64,000 nt of DNA from Cylindrotheca closterium. Taxonomy: Eukaryota; Bacillariophyta; Bacillariophyceae; Bacillariales; Bacillariaceae. A program made the position numbers and the translations under genes. Location of the stretch: assembly GCA_933822405.4 (NCBI GenBank), contig CAKOGP040000779.1, forward strand, positions 200,291-264,290. Direction: 5' to 3'. The notes below the pieces were generated by a model. It worked only from the letters and a program-made list of their open reading frames with translations, made no database searches and was not told the origin of the DNA. Each line of letters starts with the position of its first letter. Position 1 is the stretch's first letter. Shown here piece after piece: positions 1 to 11,202 of this stretch.

Positions 1-1
1 A

Positions 2-2326
2 GAAATAAGGGCCCGAAAAAAGAAAAAGAAAAAGGAAGATGGCGACAAACCAGAATTGGGAGGTTTCTTTGACAATTCGGCGGGAGCACTCGAAGCTGTT
101 TCACAAGGCATACTTGCTGAAAGCGCTGCACAAATCACCCAGGACTCGGTTGCCAGCGGACTTCAACTCGACGACCTTTTCTCTCGACATGGAACCCCGA
201 TGTACGGAGGAGCCTCGCGCATTCCAATGCCACCACAACAGATTGCGGAATTGCGCAAGAAACGGGGTGAATGTGTCTCATGTGGGCAGAAGTGTGTTGA
301 TATTAAGGTCTTCAAAAAGATTCCTTTGGATATCCCGGGAAAGGTACATAATGGAAAGTGCTTGCAGTGTAAGCCATCCGAATTCCAAGAGCCAGCACGA
401 CAACATGCCACGACTATCAGGCAAGAGGATAATTACATGGATACTTCTACTGAATCTAGTACAGTCATTCCAGATGAAATTGCAATCATTCTGGAGGCCG
501 CAACTACAGAAGCAACCACCAAATCTAAGCTTCGCCCCGAAACGTTACAATTTTTGGATACGATCCATGGCTACCTGGTCTGTCGCGGCAAGATGGATGC
601 AAAGCATGCAGAGGTTGACGAATTCAATATCATCGCCAACCACCCACTTCAAGTTGATCCTGAGAAAATTCGAGTTTCTGCAAATGATCCATTTAGTTAC
701 AAAGCTCAATATCAACAGCAGTCTACACAGGGTCATTCTATCAAATCTCTCAAAGAACTGTACGACGCTGCAAATGCAACTGTCCCTATTTACCGTATGA
801 CAATCGACGATGTCATTAGTAAACTGCTTGCAAAACATGGAAAGGATCATGTCGATTTCACTCTGAAACTTTGTGACTTGAAGAGCAAAGTCCGGGCACA
901 GGAGAAAGCTAAAGATGACTATGCAAAGAGAAACCCCAAACCGGCCTTTTCTTGGCTCTACGATATTGTTCGAGGAAGCGTCGAGTTTGGATCGGCACTC
1001 CATGTCACGGAATTCTTGGATATCTTACAAGAGGAACGGTCTATCGAAATCGTCAAGGCCAAGAATCGTTTCAAGAAACCTAGTCTGACTGGTTACAGAG
1101 ATCTCAATATCCAGTTCCAGATTGACACAGGAAAGGGCTTCAAACATGTGTGCGAGGTGCAGATACACCACAAAGCAATCAAGAAACTCGACGAGGAGCT
1201 TCGAAGTCATGACTACTATCAATTTTTTCGATCATACTTTGCTGGGGCTACTAGTAGTCTTGAGGAGCGACTTGAATTGTTGAAGCGGATTAGCTCCAGG
1301 GGTGCGATCGATGACTTGTTCTTGAGAGATATGTTAACGACAAGCAAGGATGTTGAACGGCTAGAGAGACTCGGTGTTCTGTTCCGAGACCAGCTGTGTG
1401 AATATCAATGGGCGTTCTGTGTGTACGCAAGGCTGTTCGAGATCCACAAGGAAAAACATGGAACGAAGCATCCCTCCGTAGCCAGTACCTACAGTGGCAT
1501 GGCTTTGGTGTTGAAGGAAGCAGGGAAGCTTGATGAAGCGATGGTGCTTTACAAGGAGTCCCTGACCATTTTCAAGTCCGCCTTCCACGAACAGCACTCA
1601 ACTATCGCAAATACATTGTTCAATATGGCTTTGATCCTAAAAGAGCAAGGTGAGCTTTCTGAAGCCATGTCTTTATTTGAACAGTCATTGAAGATCGACA
1701 AGAAGAATCTTGGAGAGGACAACGCTGCTGTAGCAAACACATATAACGAATTGGCTACTGTATATCGAAAGCAATCGAAATTGGAGGATGCAATGTTGCT
1801 GTTCCAGAAGAGTCTCGACATTAAGAGAGACGTACTTGGGTCGGAAGACGGGTCGATTTCGGACACGCTACAGAACATCGCGGTTGTACTAAAGAATCAG
1901 GGAAAGCTGGATGAAAGTGTTGATCTGTTCCAGCAATCGATTGACATTGCCATTAAAAGCATGGGTGCGAATCACTCATCAGTTGCCGTCGGATATCGCA
2001 AGATGGCTTTGGTCTTGGAGAAACTAGGGAAAGCGGATTTAGCGCTGGAATTCTATGACCGATCACTAGCGATTTACGTGAAGAATGTTGGAGAGAAGCA
2101 TCTATCGGTTGCGAGGTTATATAGTGACATGGCTTATACTTTCAAGGCACAGGGTGATCGAGGGCAATCCAAGAGATACTTGTTGAAATCAGTAAATATC
2201 AAGAGGAGGGTATTTGCAGAGCGAAGCGTCGAAAGCGGTCTGCGAAAAAAGCTGGTCATGATGAAACGGATGCCCGAGCAGCGACACTTGAGCCCTTTAA
2301 ACATCGAAAAAAAACAGCTAAAATGA
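2..2326 (+). CDS. RelA/SpoT-like domain protein with TPR array (5' end beyond window)
   Basis: The frame is open from base 2 with no ATG before coding-like sequence, so the gene is cut by the left edge. Three parts are visible. First, a Cys pair module (CVSCGQKC, then GKCLQCKP about 20 residues later) that looks like a small zinc-binding element. Second, about 1 kb in, a RelA/SpoT nucleotidyltransferase-like stretch with DIVRGSV, KNRFKKP, GYRDLN and CEVQIHH; the D, GYR and E-x-Q positions characteristic of that fold are present. Third, about six 42-residue kinesin-light-chain-type TPRs, recognisable by repeats such as GKLDEAMVLYKESL. Whether it makes an alarmone is unknown; the fold could also be a repurposed, inactive relative. 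The TPRs suggest a protein-binding role. The next gene is convergent, 106 bp away. Confidence 0.7.
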   Translation, partial: EIRARKKKKKKEDGDKPELGGFFDNSAGALEAVSQGILAESAAQITQDSVASGLQLDDLFSRHGTPMYGGASRIPMPPQQIAELRKKRGECVSCGQKCVDIKVFKKIPLDIPGKVHNGKCLQCKPSEFQEPARQHATTIRQEDNYMDTSTESSTVIPDEIAIILEAATTEATTKSKLRPETLQFLDTIHGYLVCRGKMDAKHAEVDEFNIIANHPLQVDPEKIRVSANDPFSYKAQYQQQSTQGHSIKSLKELYDAANATVPIYRMTIDDVISKLLAKHGKDHVDFTLKLCDLKSKVRAQEKAKDDYAKRNPKPAFSWLYDIVRGSVEFGSALHVTEFLDILQEERSIEIVKAKNRFKKPSLTGYRDLNIQFQIDTGKGFKHVCEVQIHHKAIKKLDEELRSHDYYQFFRSYFAGATSSLEERLELLKRISSRGAIDDLFLRDMLTTSKDVERLERLGVLFRDQLCEYQWAFCVYARLFEIHKEKHGTKHPSVASTYSGMALVLKEAGKLDEAMVLYKESLTIFKSAFHEQHSTIANTLFNMALILKEQGELSEAMSLFEQSLKIDKKNLGEDNAAVANTYNELATVYRKQSKLEDAMLLFQKSLDIKRDVLGSEDGSISDTLQNIAVVLKNQGKLDESVDLFQQSIDIAIKSMGANHSSVAVGYRKMALVLEKLGKADLALEFYDRSLAIYVKNVGEKHLSVARLYSDMAYTFKAQGDRGQSKRYLLKSVNIKRRVFAERSVESGLRKKLVMMKRMPEQRHLSPLNIEKKQLK

Positions 2327-2432
2327 AGTCACAATATTTGCAGTTCTTGCAGTTTCTCAAGATTGAAGTATTTCGAGATAGCATGAACTAAAATTAATAA
2401 TAGTTTAATGTTATTAGCATTAGCACGTCTCA

Positions 2433-5400
2433 TCACATTTCATCGAATGGTACGGAACCTTCATCATCCATATCTGTGGGTCGAAAGACCATGACTCCTT
2501 GAAGGTGATCGACAGGATCCAACGCCAGCTCTGGTGCAGCATTATGGCCATCTTGTGGACCCGGCATTAGCATACTGGTCGGTTGAGTTGTGGTCGTGGC
2601 AGCCCGTTCAGTTCCACTAATGTAGCTCATGATCGATGACAGATCCCAATCATTGTCCAAGTCGCTATTTGAGACCATGGCTCCTTGAGGGTGGTCGATA
2701 GGATCCAGCCCTAACCCTGATGCAACACTGTGGTCATCTTGTGGACCGAGCACAAGCATACTTGTTGGTTGAATTGTTGTCGAGCCGGCCCTTTCAATCC
2801 CACTAGTTCCACTAATGTAGCTCATGATCGATGAAAGGTCCCAATTATCATTGGAATCTTCCTCTTTGTCTGAATACTTCTGAATGCTTGGAGGACAATT
2901 CTCCAGCGGCATTTGGATTTTACTGATTTGGTTTGAACTGGAAGAAATGTCCACATTTCCGCTGAGCAACTCGTCTCCTGGACCAAGCGCTTGAGTACTG
3001 ACTGGTTCCGCTGCCGTACTCCCGAGGCCGATGCCATGAGTAACTGCATGCGCGCGTCTTAGGGGTTCTACAGGTACCAGGGCTTGAACTGATTGAAGGT
3101 TTTCGTTTTCACTGTAGCTGTACAACATTGGTGGCAGGCCCCTGTTATTGTAGGCATAATCGGTTTGCTGGGCAACAATTGGCATACTTGGGGGATGGTT
3201 CTGCGGTGGGCCTTCGCGCGTATCGAAAAGGGTCGAATGTTCAGTTGAGACTTCAAATCCGCTTGGTTGCGCCCGAATTTGCGCGCTACTTCCTCCACTT
3301 TCGACCTTGTCTTGATGCTGACGAAACCCTTCGCCCACACCGGGTTCGTATAAGCTCGGTGCTATCCCGGCCCTTTCGATCGGATATTGCATCACATCAC
3401 TTGACATGCTGATTGGGTCATCGCGATGAATTGCAGCGTTGTCGCTAGATAGGTTTGAAGCTGAAGATGGGAATGTCGGAATGCTTCTTGTATTATCCCG
3501 CTCAGCATCTTTGATTTCGTCCACATTCGAAGACTTTTTCGAAAGCCTTCCTTCAAGGTTTACCTTCACAGTTGACAATATAGATGATGCACCACCTCGC
3601 AGCTTTTGAACAGGCGTCGTTCGTGACTCAGAGGCACTGGATTGCGTTGACTCCAGGTTTGCCTTCAGAGTTGACAACATAGATGATGCACTACTTTGAA
3701 GCTTTTGAAGAGGTGTTGTTCGCGACTCCGTGGCCGTGGATCCGGTCATACAACGCCGGGACAGCACGTGACATACCCAATAGATGTCCCAACGGTGAAG
3801 CTGCCGTCCCATTGTTTCACTTGCATCTTCACTCGGAAGCGGGCCCATCACCAACAACCATGCAAGCAAAAAACCCATACTGTACAGGAGAGCCATTGCT
3901 GTCACACAGCAGATAAGAATGCCAAGTTCCACCAAAGGAATTGCCCGACACCCAAAGAGAAAAACGCAGCCTCCAATTGTTGAAATGGCACTAGCACAAA
4001 TCGGCGAGCCAGTGATGAAAATAGCTTGCTTCACTTTGGTCTTGCGATTAGCACTTTTCGATCTATGATAGGCATGCACGACGTGTAGTGAATAGTTGGC
4101 ACTCAATCCAATGAAAATGGAAACACCCAATGCCTGGACAGGACCAAGAGCTCGATCAAGCACAAAAAACAACCACCCCGCAATGCACATGAACATTAGA
4201 ATGATTGTCCCGATAACCATTGCAGAAAGCAGCAGGTTCTGAGTGAAGAAAAGAATAATCGCGAAGCAAAGCAAGTTGGCAAGTAGCCAAGTATTGACAG
4301 TTGCATCAATAGTCTCTTGAGCTCTGGCACTGTTCCAGAAAAGATCACTCTGAGCGACCATCGGAGGAATATCGCTGGGAGCCTTCTCATTCATTGTGTC
4401 TGAAAATTCTGTCCATTTGCTGAATGACCCAAGAGATGACGATGCACGGGACTGGAATGTGACACTAGCGTATAGAGGCTGCCCAGCGAGGCCAGGAAGA
4501 GAAGTTCCAATCTCATCCTTCACAATTTCTTCGAAAGCCGGATCCTTGAACTTGAGGATTTCCACGTAACTCGTAAAGAGTTCCTTTTGTATCGGAAATC
4601 CGCCATCTTGTTTCCTGGCAAAGTCGGCCAGCATCTCTATCCATGTGGGCTCAGAAGATATGGCGTTGAGACTTTTGGTAGCTCTAGCAGCCAGCACCAC
4701 TTCCAAAAGCCACTGTTGATTGGCTGGTTTTGTTACATCAAAACCAGAAACGCCAGCTAGAAGGGACTTCTCGTCATCCTCAACCTTCTTCATGCTGCTC
4801 TTGACTCTCCACGGGCCAGTGGTATCGGTGCTCTGTGTATCGATCCCCCACAGCAGTTTAACTGATGTTTCTACCAAAGAACTGGTCTCGTTCCCTGTGT
4901 TTATGCCCGGTGTCTGACTGGGAGTCGGAGCAGTTGGTCTCATGGTCGGTGAAGCAACTGGTGTACCACCTCCAATGCCTCCTCCACCACCGACGCCATT
5001 GCCGTCATTTGGCGTTGGTGTCACTCCGCCAGTGCCTCCGCCGGATCCAGTCCCACCGCCATTCGAGCCTGCCCCACCGCCTCCGCCATTTGAGTTGGTG
5101 CCACCTCCAGTGCCTCCAGTACCCCCTGTTGTCCCACCACCACCTACAGATCCACCTCCCCCGGTGGAACCGCCATTTCCCCCAGTCCCAGGATTGCTAC
5201 CTGGGTTTCCACCTGAGTTCCCACCCGTTCCACCGCTGAAACCACCACTTCCACTTCCAGCATCACCACCGATACTTCCAACACTTCCGCCAGTACCCGA
5301 ACCTCCTACTGACCCGATTGATCCGCCCAATGAAAGTGATGCCGGGTCGACTTGACTGTAGTAGTTATTCTGAGAGAAAAATTAGAATAGATCACTGGCA

Positions 5401-8400
5401 GCTTGCACAGAAACAAGTTAGTGAACACATACCTTGATTGATGTTAACCGGCCTTGATTGTATTCATTCGAAAAAATAATAATCGAACCATCAGTGAATT
5501 CGAGATTTGCAAGTCCAAGACTGCCAATGATGATAGCAAACAGGATAGATAACGCAAGAATTGGTATCCGTCTTCGGACAAGAAAAGGAGCGTAGCCGTT
5601 GTAAAGTATCCTGTCCATCAAGCCCAAAGAAGACGGTGCAGCAATTTCGCCAAGGTTCTCATTTCCATTGCTGTGGCGTGGATTTCCCGTCGATTCATGC
5701 CTGTGCAAGCTTGCTTCCACATCGTAGCCGCTTTTTCTTCCTGGGGCTCCATTGTTTTCATAGGAACCATTTAGATCAGTACTGGCAATATCTTCATCTC
5801 CCTTCTTTCCCCCCGAGCAACAACAGCAGCAAAATGGTTTGAAGTATATCTCATTCACCAATATAGCACTCGGTAAAATAGTCATCACATGGAAAAAGTT
5901 GATCAAAACAACCATTCCCATGTAGATACCAAAGTCTTGGATCACCACCAGCACTCCAAAGGCATTGCTAAAGAAACAGACTGCAGCCGTCATACTCGAG
6001 ACAAGCATCATTCCTCCTGCGGTCGAGTAAGCCCATAGCATTTGCTTTCTTATCTTTTCGACGCGGCTTTCTTCTCTTCCATTTGCATCTGGGTCTGCCG
6101 AACTCTCGACAAACGATGAATTGGATTGGTTTTGGTTCTGGTTTGATCCATCTTCTTCGTCTTCTTCTGCGACCATACCGATTTTGGCGTGCTCATAAGA
6201 GTCAACCATCAAAAAGATGTCGTCTGCACCGATTCCCAACATCACAAACAAACCGGCGATATGAAGGAGAGTAATTTCAGGAATGCCAAAATGAGCCGTG
6301 CACCAGTAGTACGAAGTTGTAAAGGCAAGGATCAACCCGAGCATTCCGAAAAAAAAGACGAAAAAGTCTTGCACTTTCAAATAAATCATAATTCCAATAA
6401 CCACCAAACTTCCAACACTCCAAAGGGCATCGTGAAGCAAGGCTTCATTGGCTTCTTGCTGCAACAAGAATCCGTTCTCCCAGGTGAAAACCAAGTTCGG
6501 GTAATACCTTTCTTGGTCCCGTTTGATCAAAAAGTCCTCATAAAAGCCTTTCAAGAATGAATTCACAGCTTCGCTGCTTTCACCTTGAAAGTAGATGAAA
6601 CTCTTGGTCATATTACTCGCCAAGTTGTTGGGAATGTTAAAGTACTGATCGACTTTTTCGGGAGTTGCCTTTTCCGCCAAGGTCCCCTCAATGTCATCTA
6701 CAAACGTTCCATCAGCCTCTAGTAGCCAGGACAAGGGAGTTCCGAACCGGCAGGATCCGTCTGACAAACGCCGACAGAACTCTTCATAACGCGGATACTC
6801 TATCACATCTCGTTCAAACTGCTTCAGTTCCTCGAGCAATGTCGGTGTAAAGACGTTACCACCATTTCGTTTCTCGTAGATCACCTGCAATGTTGTTCGG
6901 TAAAGTGCTGGTCGTTGTGAAACTCCATCATCTCCGCCTTGCAAATGACGGCTGGTATTCGCATCACTTTCGCTTGATTGGCCTTCCAACCATGCAAGGC
7001 TTCTTCGGTCGTCCGGTTTGTAGATTCCCCAATCTCCAAGGGCATTGCAAATAAGATCCGCCTGTTTCGACGAAGTCTCCTGAAATGCAACGGCACCATC
7101 ATAGTTATCAGAAACAATAGTTACGCCACTGGAAATCGCAAGATAGGATTGAAAGTCTAGGTTGATGTTGACCGTGTATCCAGCCCGCGAAACGGCGAGC
7201 CAGCTCAAAAAGATTGGTATGCCAAGAGACACCAACAAGAAGCATCGTGGATAGTGCGTCAAGGCATACAACCAGATCTGGTAGGGGCCAATGGGTGGTG
7301 GGCTATTCTTCTTGGACCGATGATACCGCAGCGCAAAGTAGACCATGTACGCGAATACCACAATAGCAACACAAATCACAGCGACTGCCAGCCAACTGAG
7401 ACGTAAGGTAACCTCATCATCTGTACCAGTATCCTCACCATTGCCATTCAAGACTTCTTGAATTGACAAAGAATCACCATCGCTTGCATCTGATGATGCA
7501 AAAGAGGAACCACCAATTGCTGGAGCTTCCGCATAAGTCCAAGAGAGCTGCCGCACCACTCCTTCTAGAAACTTTCCAAACGACTCATCCTCGTTGTCCC
7601 GAGGAAAGGCGTATTTGGGACATTTCTCAAAAGCATTGGAACTGTAGTCACTCGATGGAGTAAATCGATGAAAGCGATCACCCCTGGCCTGTTCCATCTC
7701 CCGCAATAGTTGCTCTTCCAATGCCGCATTCATGCCGCCATCGGACGAGGATACCCACACATGGTGCACCGAGCTCGGCGCTCGTCCCACAAAGTATTTC
7801 AAATCATATGGCAGGTTTCCAAATGGTAGCTCCACAGCTTCCAAAACTGTCTGGAAGGTTTCGAATTGCGGCAACGCGGGATGAAAGAGACTGGCTCCCT
7901 CCACCACCACCAGAGCCGATTCCATGGTAGTGAAATAGGAGGCCGCCCGATTGGCAAAGATTGCCGACGCCACACTTGCGGATGCTTCTTGCGGATTGGA
8001 TAAATCGCAACCTCCAATACTCCCTCCTGCCACTGTCACGAGACCCTGCAAACCGGTCATAGCGGGCACGGCACCAAAATAAAAATCTTGCCAACTAACC
8101 TCTTCCCTTCCAAATTGCCGGACTACCCACGCCAAAACCGCGTCTCGGTTGGCCGCCCCACGGTGTTCCAAGCGTTCCGTGTCGCATCCCGTAACATGTC
8201 CCTGTTGGCCGTATCCCAAATGCCAATCCAAGGTGCAATGCGGAATCAAAATGTAACTCCAATCTTTCATATTATTGTTGTTGTTGCCGTTGTCAATCTT
8301 GTCCCACCAACCTGACTCTTGTCGTTCCATGAGTGGAACGTCAAAAGCAGTCGTATTGTCAAACAAGGAGGACGTCAGGGTGGAAACAAAATCTGGAACC

Positions 8401-8846
8401 ACTCCATGGCACGAACCCAATCGTGGCAAGGCCTGATCGTCCGTGTCATTGTAAGCTTGGGCATAGTCTTGCCAAGGAACCTGACGGTCTGAAGCATCAC
8501 ACGAACATTGGTTCCCCCAACAGGCGGGGCCACCTTCAAATTCCACAATCAATTTCCGGTAATGTTCCGGTGAGCCTTTGCGAAACAAAAAGGAAAAGTC
8601 GGACCGATCGCCGCACATGGGCGACAAAACTCCAGCAGGCAGGAGGGATTGCAAATCTCTCGGAAACTCAATGAAATAGGATCTATGAGATTGCATGCTC
8701 TCAAGAACATTCTGATCCGCGTGGGAAAATCCATTCAGCAGGGCGTTTGGTTTGTAGAACAACGCGTTAGTGCATTGTGCGCAGAAGAAAGAAATCAGAA
8801 GAAGAAAACTCGGCAAATGTGGTGTCATTTGTTGTTGTATTCTCAT
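2433..8846 (-). CDS. Notum/pectin-acetylesterase-like hydrolase fused to Patched/Dispatched-like RND protein (copy A)
   Basis: Two exons: complement(5433..8846) and complement(2433..5369). The 63-nt intron begins GTATGT, ends TTTCTCTCAG and is phase 0; the spliced protein is about 2116 aa. Residues 1-28 are a signal peptide. Residues about 40-430 resemble the pectinacetylesterase/Notum carboxylesterase family: EFEGGPACWG (102-111), IPHCTLDWHLG, HRGAANRDAVLAW and the nucleophile elbow GGSIGG with Ser276. A transmembrane segment (about 484-506) leads into an RND permease: a first extracellular domain, a sterol-sensing-type bundle (about 810-1000) with GIGADD at 871-876, a Gly-rich loop encoded at the start of exon 2, a second membrane bundle containing GLSANYSLHVVHAY, and a long disordered tail with two duplications. 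Expected in the plasma or an endomembrane with the esterase outside or in the lumen. Substrate unknown. A paralog lies at 30837-36065. Confidence 0.82.
2480..2860 (-). repeat. Two tandem ~185-bp coding repeats in RND copy A tail
   Basis: Two consecutive copies encode about 60 residues each. Both contain WDLSSIMSYISGT, then a T-rich QPTSML stretch, GPQD, LDP[IV]DH and QG[AV]MV. The copies differ by several substitutions and a short indel. The repeat lies in the predicted cytosolic C-terminal tail, and RND copy B has nothing like it. Confidence 0.85.
3540..3745 (-). repeat. Two tandem ~105-bp coding repeats in RND copy A
   Basis: Each unit encodes ESRTTP[LV]QKL followed by SSASSMLSTLKANLE or GGASSILSTVKVNLE. 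It sits just after the last membrane segment, at the start of the cytosolic tail. The short amphipathic pattern could form a helix; no function is recognised. Confidence 0.8.
5000..5330 (-). repeat. Gly-rich low-complexity segment in RND copy A
   Basis: Over 100 codons at the 5' end of exon 2 encode mainly Gly with Ser, Thr and Asn, then a Pro/Thr-rich stretch. It lies in the second large extracytosolic loop. The paralog has an equivalent Gly-rich run at the same place relative to the intron (about 32260-32480), but the sequence differs, so the linker seems to evolve freely. Confidence 0.85.
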
Positions 8847-9623
8847 TGTAGCTTGTGTGTATGTGTGTATGTGTGTGTGTGTGTGTTCTCGTTGTTATTG
8901 TTATTGATTCGCTTTATTCTTCTATAGCCATTTGGTTATTGATTTTATTCTTTTGACTGCATCCAACCAAACGATTCGAGTAATGAATGGAAAATGAATG
9001 GTGCAATTCCGCGGTGATGTCAGCTCTTATTTTTATCCTGTCTGAAAGAGTTGCCGATTTCATCATGTGGTTCGTCGATTTGGGACTCGAACTTGTCAAG
9101 CATTCACCCTTTCAGTAGGGAGTTGCACCAATCTATTTTTTCAAGACGAAAAATACGACATCACTAGCGCGAGGGGGTCGTTTCAAACAAAAATTCCGCG
9201 TGCCGATCTTGCGAAACTGGAAAACCGCAAAAGGAGTCGTCCGTCATCATTTTTAAAATTTATAAAAATAGTGGCATTACGCTCTACAGTAGCGTCTCTG
9301 CTTTGTTCTACTTTATTTACATTATAATATATGGGTTGGTATCATTATTATAAAATGAACCAGATGTCAGTATAGTGATGCAAAGGTTGGGATGCATTTC
9401 TAGCATAGTGTACTCATACACTAGTTCTGATAGTACTAGTAGCAATTTGCTCTTGTTTACGTCACTGATATTATAATATATATGTCATACTCAACCAGAT
9501 ACTTTTTAAAAAGGAATGCAAAAGTTTTGAATGTGTTTATAGTTCTACAGTCATACCGCTTCTATCCTCGCTTGCTTGCTTCTTGTGTAGTACACGTACT
9601 AGTAGTACTAGTAGCCTACAATA
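8847..9623. promoter_or_regulatory. Promoter side of RND copy A and 3' side of cytochrome b5 A
   Basis: This 777-bp stretch has no supportable gene. It contains a (TG)n-rich run at about 8857-8887 in the presumed 5' leader of RND copy A. There are two loosely similar AT-rich blocks about 150 bp apart (near 9321 and 9471, both with TTATAATATAT and later ACCAGAT) and a run of ACTAGTA palindromes near 9595-9612. No core promoter element can be called with confidence. Confidence 0.4.
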
Positions 9624-10640
9624 TTACAAGTTGGTCACTGCCACCAAATCTACTTCGTCACAGGCAACTCGTCCCGATTCTCTGGTCGTTCCCAATCGAC
9701 CAATGATCATGGAACTAAAGCCCTTTTTAATCAACAAACTCACATCATGCTTCTTTTCGGCCACAAATTGTACCGTGGCGTCCTTTCCACAATCTGCCAA
9801 GATGGTCCCTCGTCCACCCTTGTGATCATCAATGTAACCAGTCAAATCATAAATGACTCCATACAAGGCATACCAACAAGAATTTGCATCCGGGTGTTGG
9901 GCGACGTCCTGCACAGTATAAAATTCCATGGGGCAACCCCAAAGTTCCGTGGGCGGAGCCGTGGTCGGTCTTTGCGTCGGTGGAGCCGTGGTGGGTCGAC
10001 TGGTGGGAGATCGGGTGGCACCACGTTCGGTAGGAGCCATGGTAGGCCGCAGAGTGGGAGGAGATGGAGCTCTTGTAGGGGATCCGGGTGTCTTCGTGGG
10101 AGCCATCGTGGGAAAGTCGGTCGCTTCAATTTCTTGCAAACTTCCCAATAGATATTCGTCCACAATTGGCAACATGACAATGGAATGCTCAAAGTCATAG
10201 GCAGTCGTGGCGTCCGTTCCACAATGACGGGTAATCAACGTTGGCAATCCTGGATGAATGGGGGCATATTGTGTCATGTCATAGACATTGCCGTGAATCG
10301 TCATCCAACAATCGTCTGCCGAAGCGTGGGATTGAATGGTGGCCATACTTACCATGCCTTGAAAATTGTCATGCTGCGATTTGCCTCTTGTCAAATCAAT
10401 GTCGTCCTCTTGCAAAAAGAAATAGGCACCCAAGGCAGCTGCCACAAGGGTCAACATTCCCAAGACAAAGGAAACCAATCGCGAATAATTATTGGGTTGG
10501 CGTTGCAAATCTTGATAATCTTCTTGAAAGATGGGATCTTGTTTGAGACTATTCTTGAAAGTACTGCTGATAGGAAGAGGTGGTGGTGGAGGTGGAGGAG
10601 CCTCACTGCCATATGGAGAAAAGTTGCCTTGTGGTGCCAT
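9624..10640 (-). CDS. Membrane-anchored protein with two cytochrome b5-like domains (b5 A)
   Basis: Predicted 338 aa from the ATG at 10640, which has a good context (ACCATGG) and fits the paralogs; the frame stays open to another ATG at 10799. A basic/polar N-terminus precedes one transmembrane segment (LGMLTLVAAALGAYFFL). Two cytochrome b5-like domains follow, separated by a linker of repeated Pro-Thr motifs. Domain 1 has DDCWMTIHGNVYDMT, the heme-ligand region APIHPG and a second His in FEHS. Domain 2 has SCWYALYGVIYDLTGY, DDHKGG instead of HPGG, and EKKHD. Each domain has a Cys before W and another before G[TK]DAT, a possible disulfide. Positive charge before the membrane segment suggests the heme domains face away from the cytosol. 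It is divergent from the ferric reductase at 11203, which suggests electron transfer between them. Confidence 0.8.
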   Translation of the reverse strand: MAPQGNFSPYGSEAPPPPPPPLPISSTFKNSLKQDPIFQEDYQDLQRQPNNYSRLVSFVLGMLTLVAAALGAYFFLQEDDIDLTRGKSQHDNFQGMVSMATIQSHASADDCWMTIHGNVYDMTQYAPIHPGLPTLITRHCGTDATTAYDFEHSIVMLPIVDEYLLGSLQEIEATDFPTMAPTKTPGSPTRAPSPPTLRPTMAPTERGATRSPTSRPTTAPPTQRPTTAPPTELWGCPMEFYTVQDVAQHPDANSCWYALYGVIYDLTGYIDDHKGGRGTILADCGKDATVQFVAEKKHDVSLLIKKGFSSMIIGRLGTTRESGRVACDEVDLVAVTNL

Positions 10641-11202
10641 GGTGCTTACAGTAATCTTCTTTTGTGGTTGTGGTAGTGGATGGAGGAGAAAGATGTGAGT
10701 GGGAAATTGCCGCAATTTCATGACTGTTTGTTTCCCAACGGCAGCAAAACACGTCGGCTTGCGAACCACAAATGCCGACAAACTTCCGTTCAAAGACATT
10801 AGACAGTGCTCTCAGCTGTTCCGCGCTCCTTGAATACTCCAGTAATGATGCCATTCCTCAATTTTCACTTATTGTCACTGGGTCCCGGTCGTTGCACTTA
10901 TGGTTGAAACAGGATAGCGCTACTTATAATTAGGGTTAAAATAAGATGCAACTAGCTTCATTTTACCGTCAGAAACACAATTTGGCACGATTCTTTCTAG
11001 TAATTCGGAGAAAGTGACGTAAATACCAGGCAAAATGATACATTTATGATCACACGCTGAAAAGTTGTCCGTTGAAAAGCATTATTGGACCGCCAATGCT
11101 GGTATACGTCGGCAGCTACAGAAATAAGTCCTTTTCGTTATATCCGGCATCATCCTCACTATTTTTCTGACGATCAATCAAAACAGTAATAACACACCCA
11201 TC
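10641..11202. promoter_or_regulatory. Shared divergent promoter region, cytochrome b5 A / ferric reductase A
   Basis: 562 bp between two divergent start codons. It contains CACTGGGTCCCGGTC at 10876-10890, closely matching three motifs in the equivalent region between the paralogous pair (26954-27571). Such a motif, kept while the surrounding sequence has diverged, is a candidate cis-element for co-expression. The function is inferred. Confidence 0.5.

Noticed and set aside
39..800. 253-codon open frame overlapping the RelA/SpoT-TPR gene
   Set aside because: It starts with ATG but lies in another frame over well-conserved domain sequence and has no coding-like features of its own.
4942..5355. 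Pro-rich frame opposite the RND copy A Gly-rich segment
   Set aside because: It is the antisense of Gly codons (GGx read as xCC), an artefact of low complexity. The same applies at 32230-32490.
9624..10799. Upstream ATG (10799) for cytochrome b5 A
   Set aside because: It would add 53 residues not found in the paralogs, while the ATG at 10640 has a better context and fits the family. It cannot be fully excluded.
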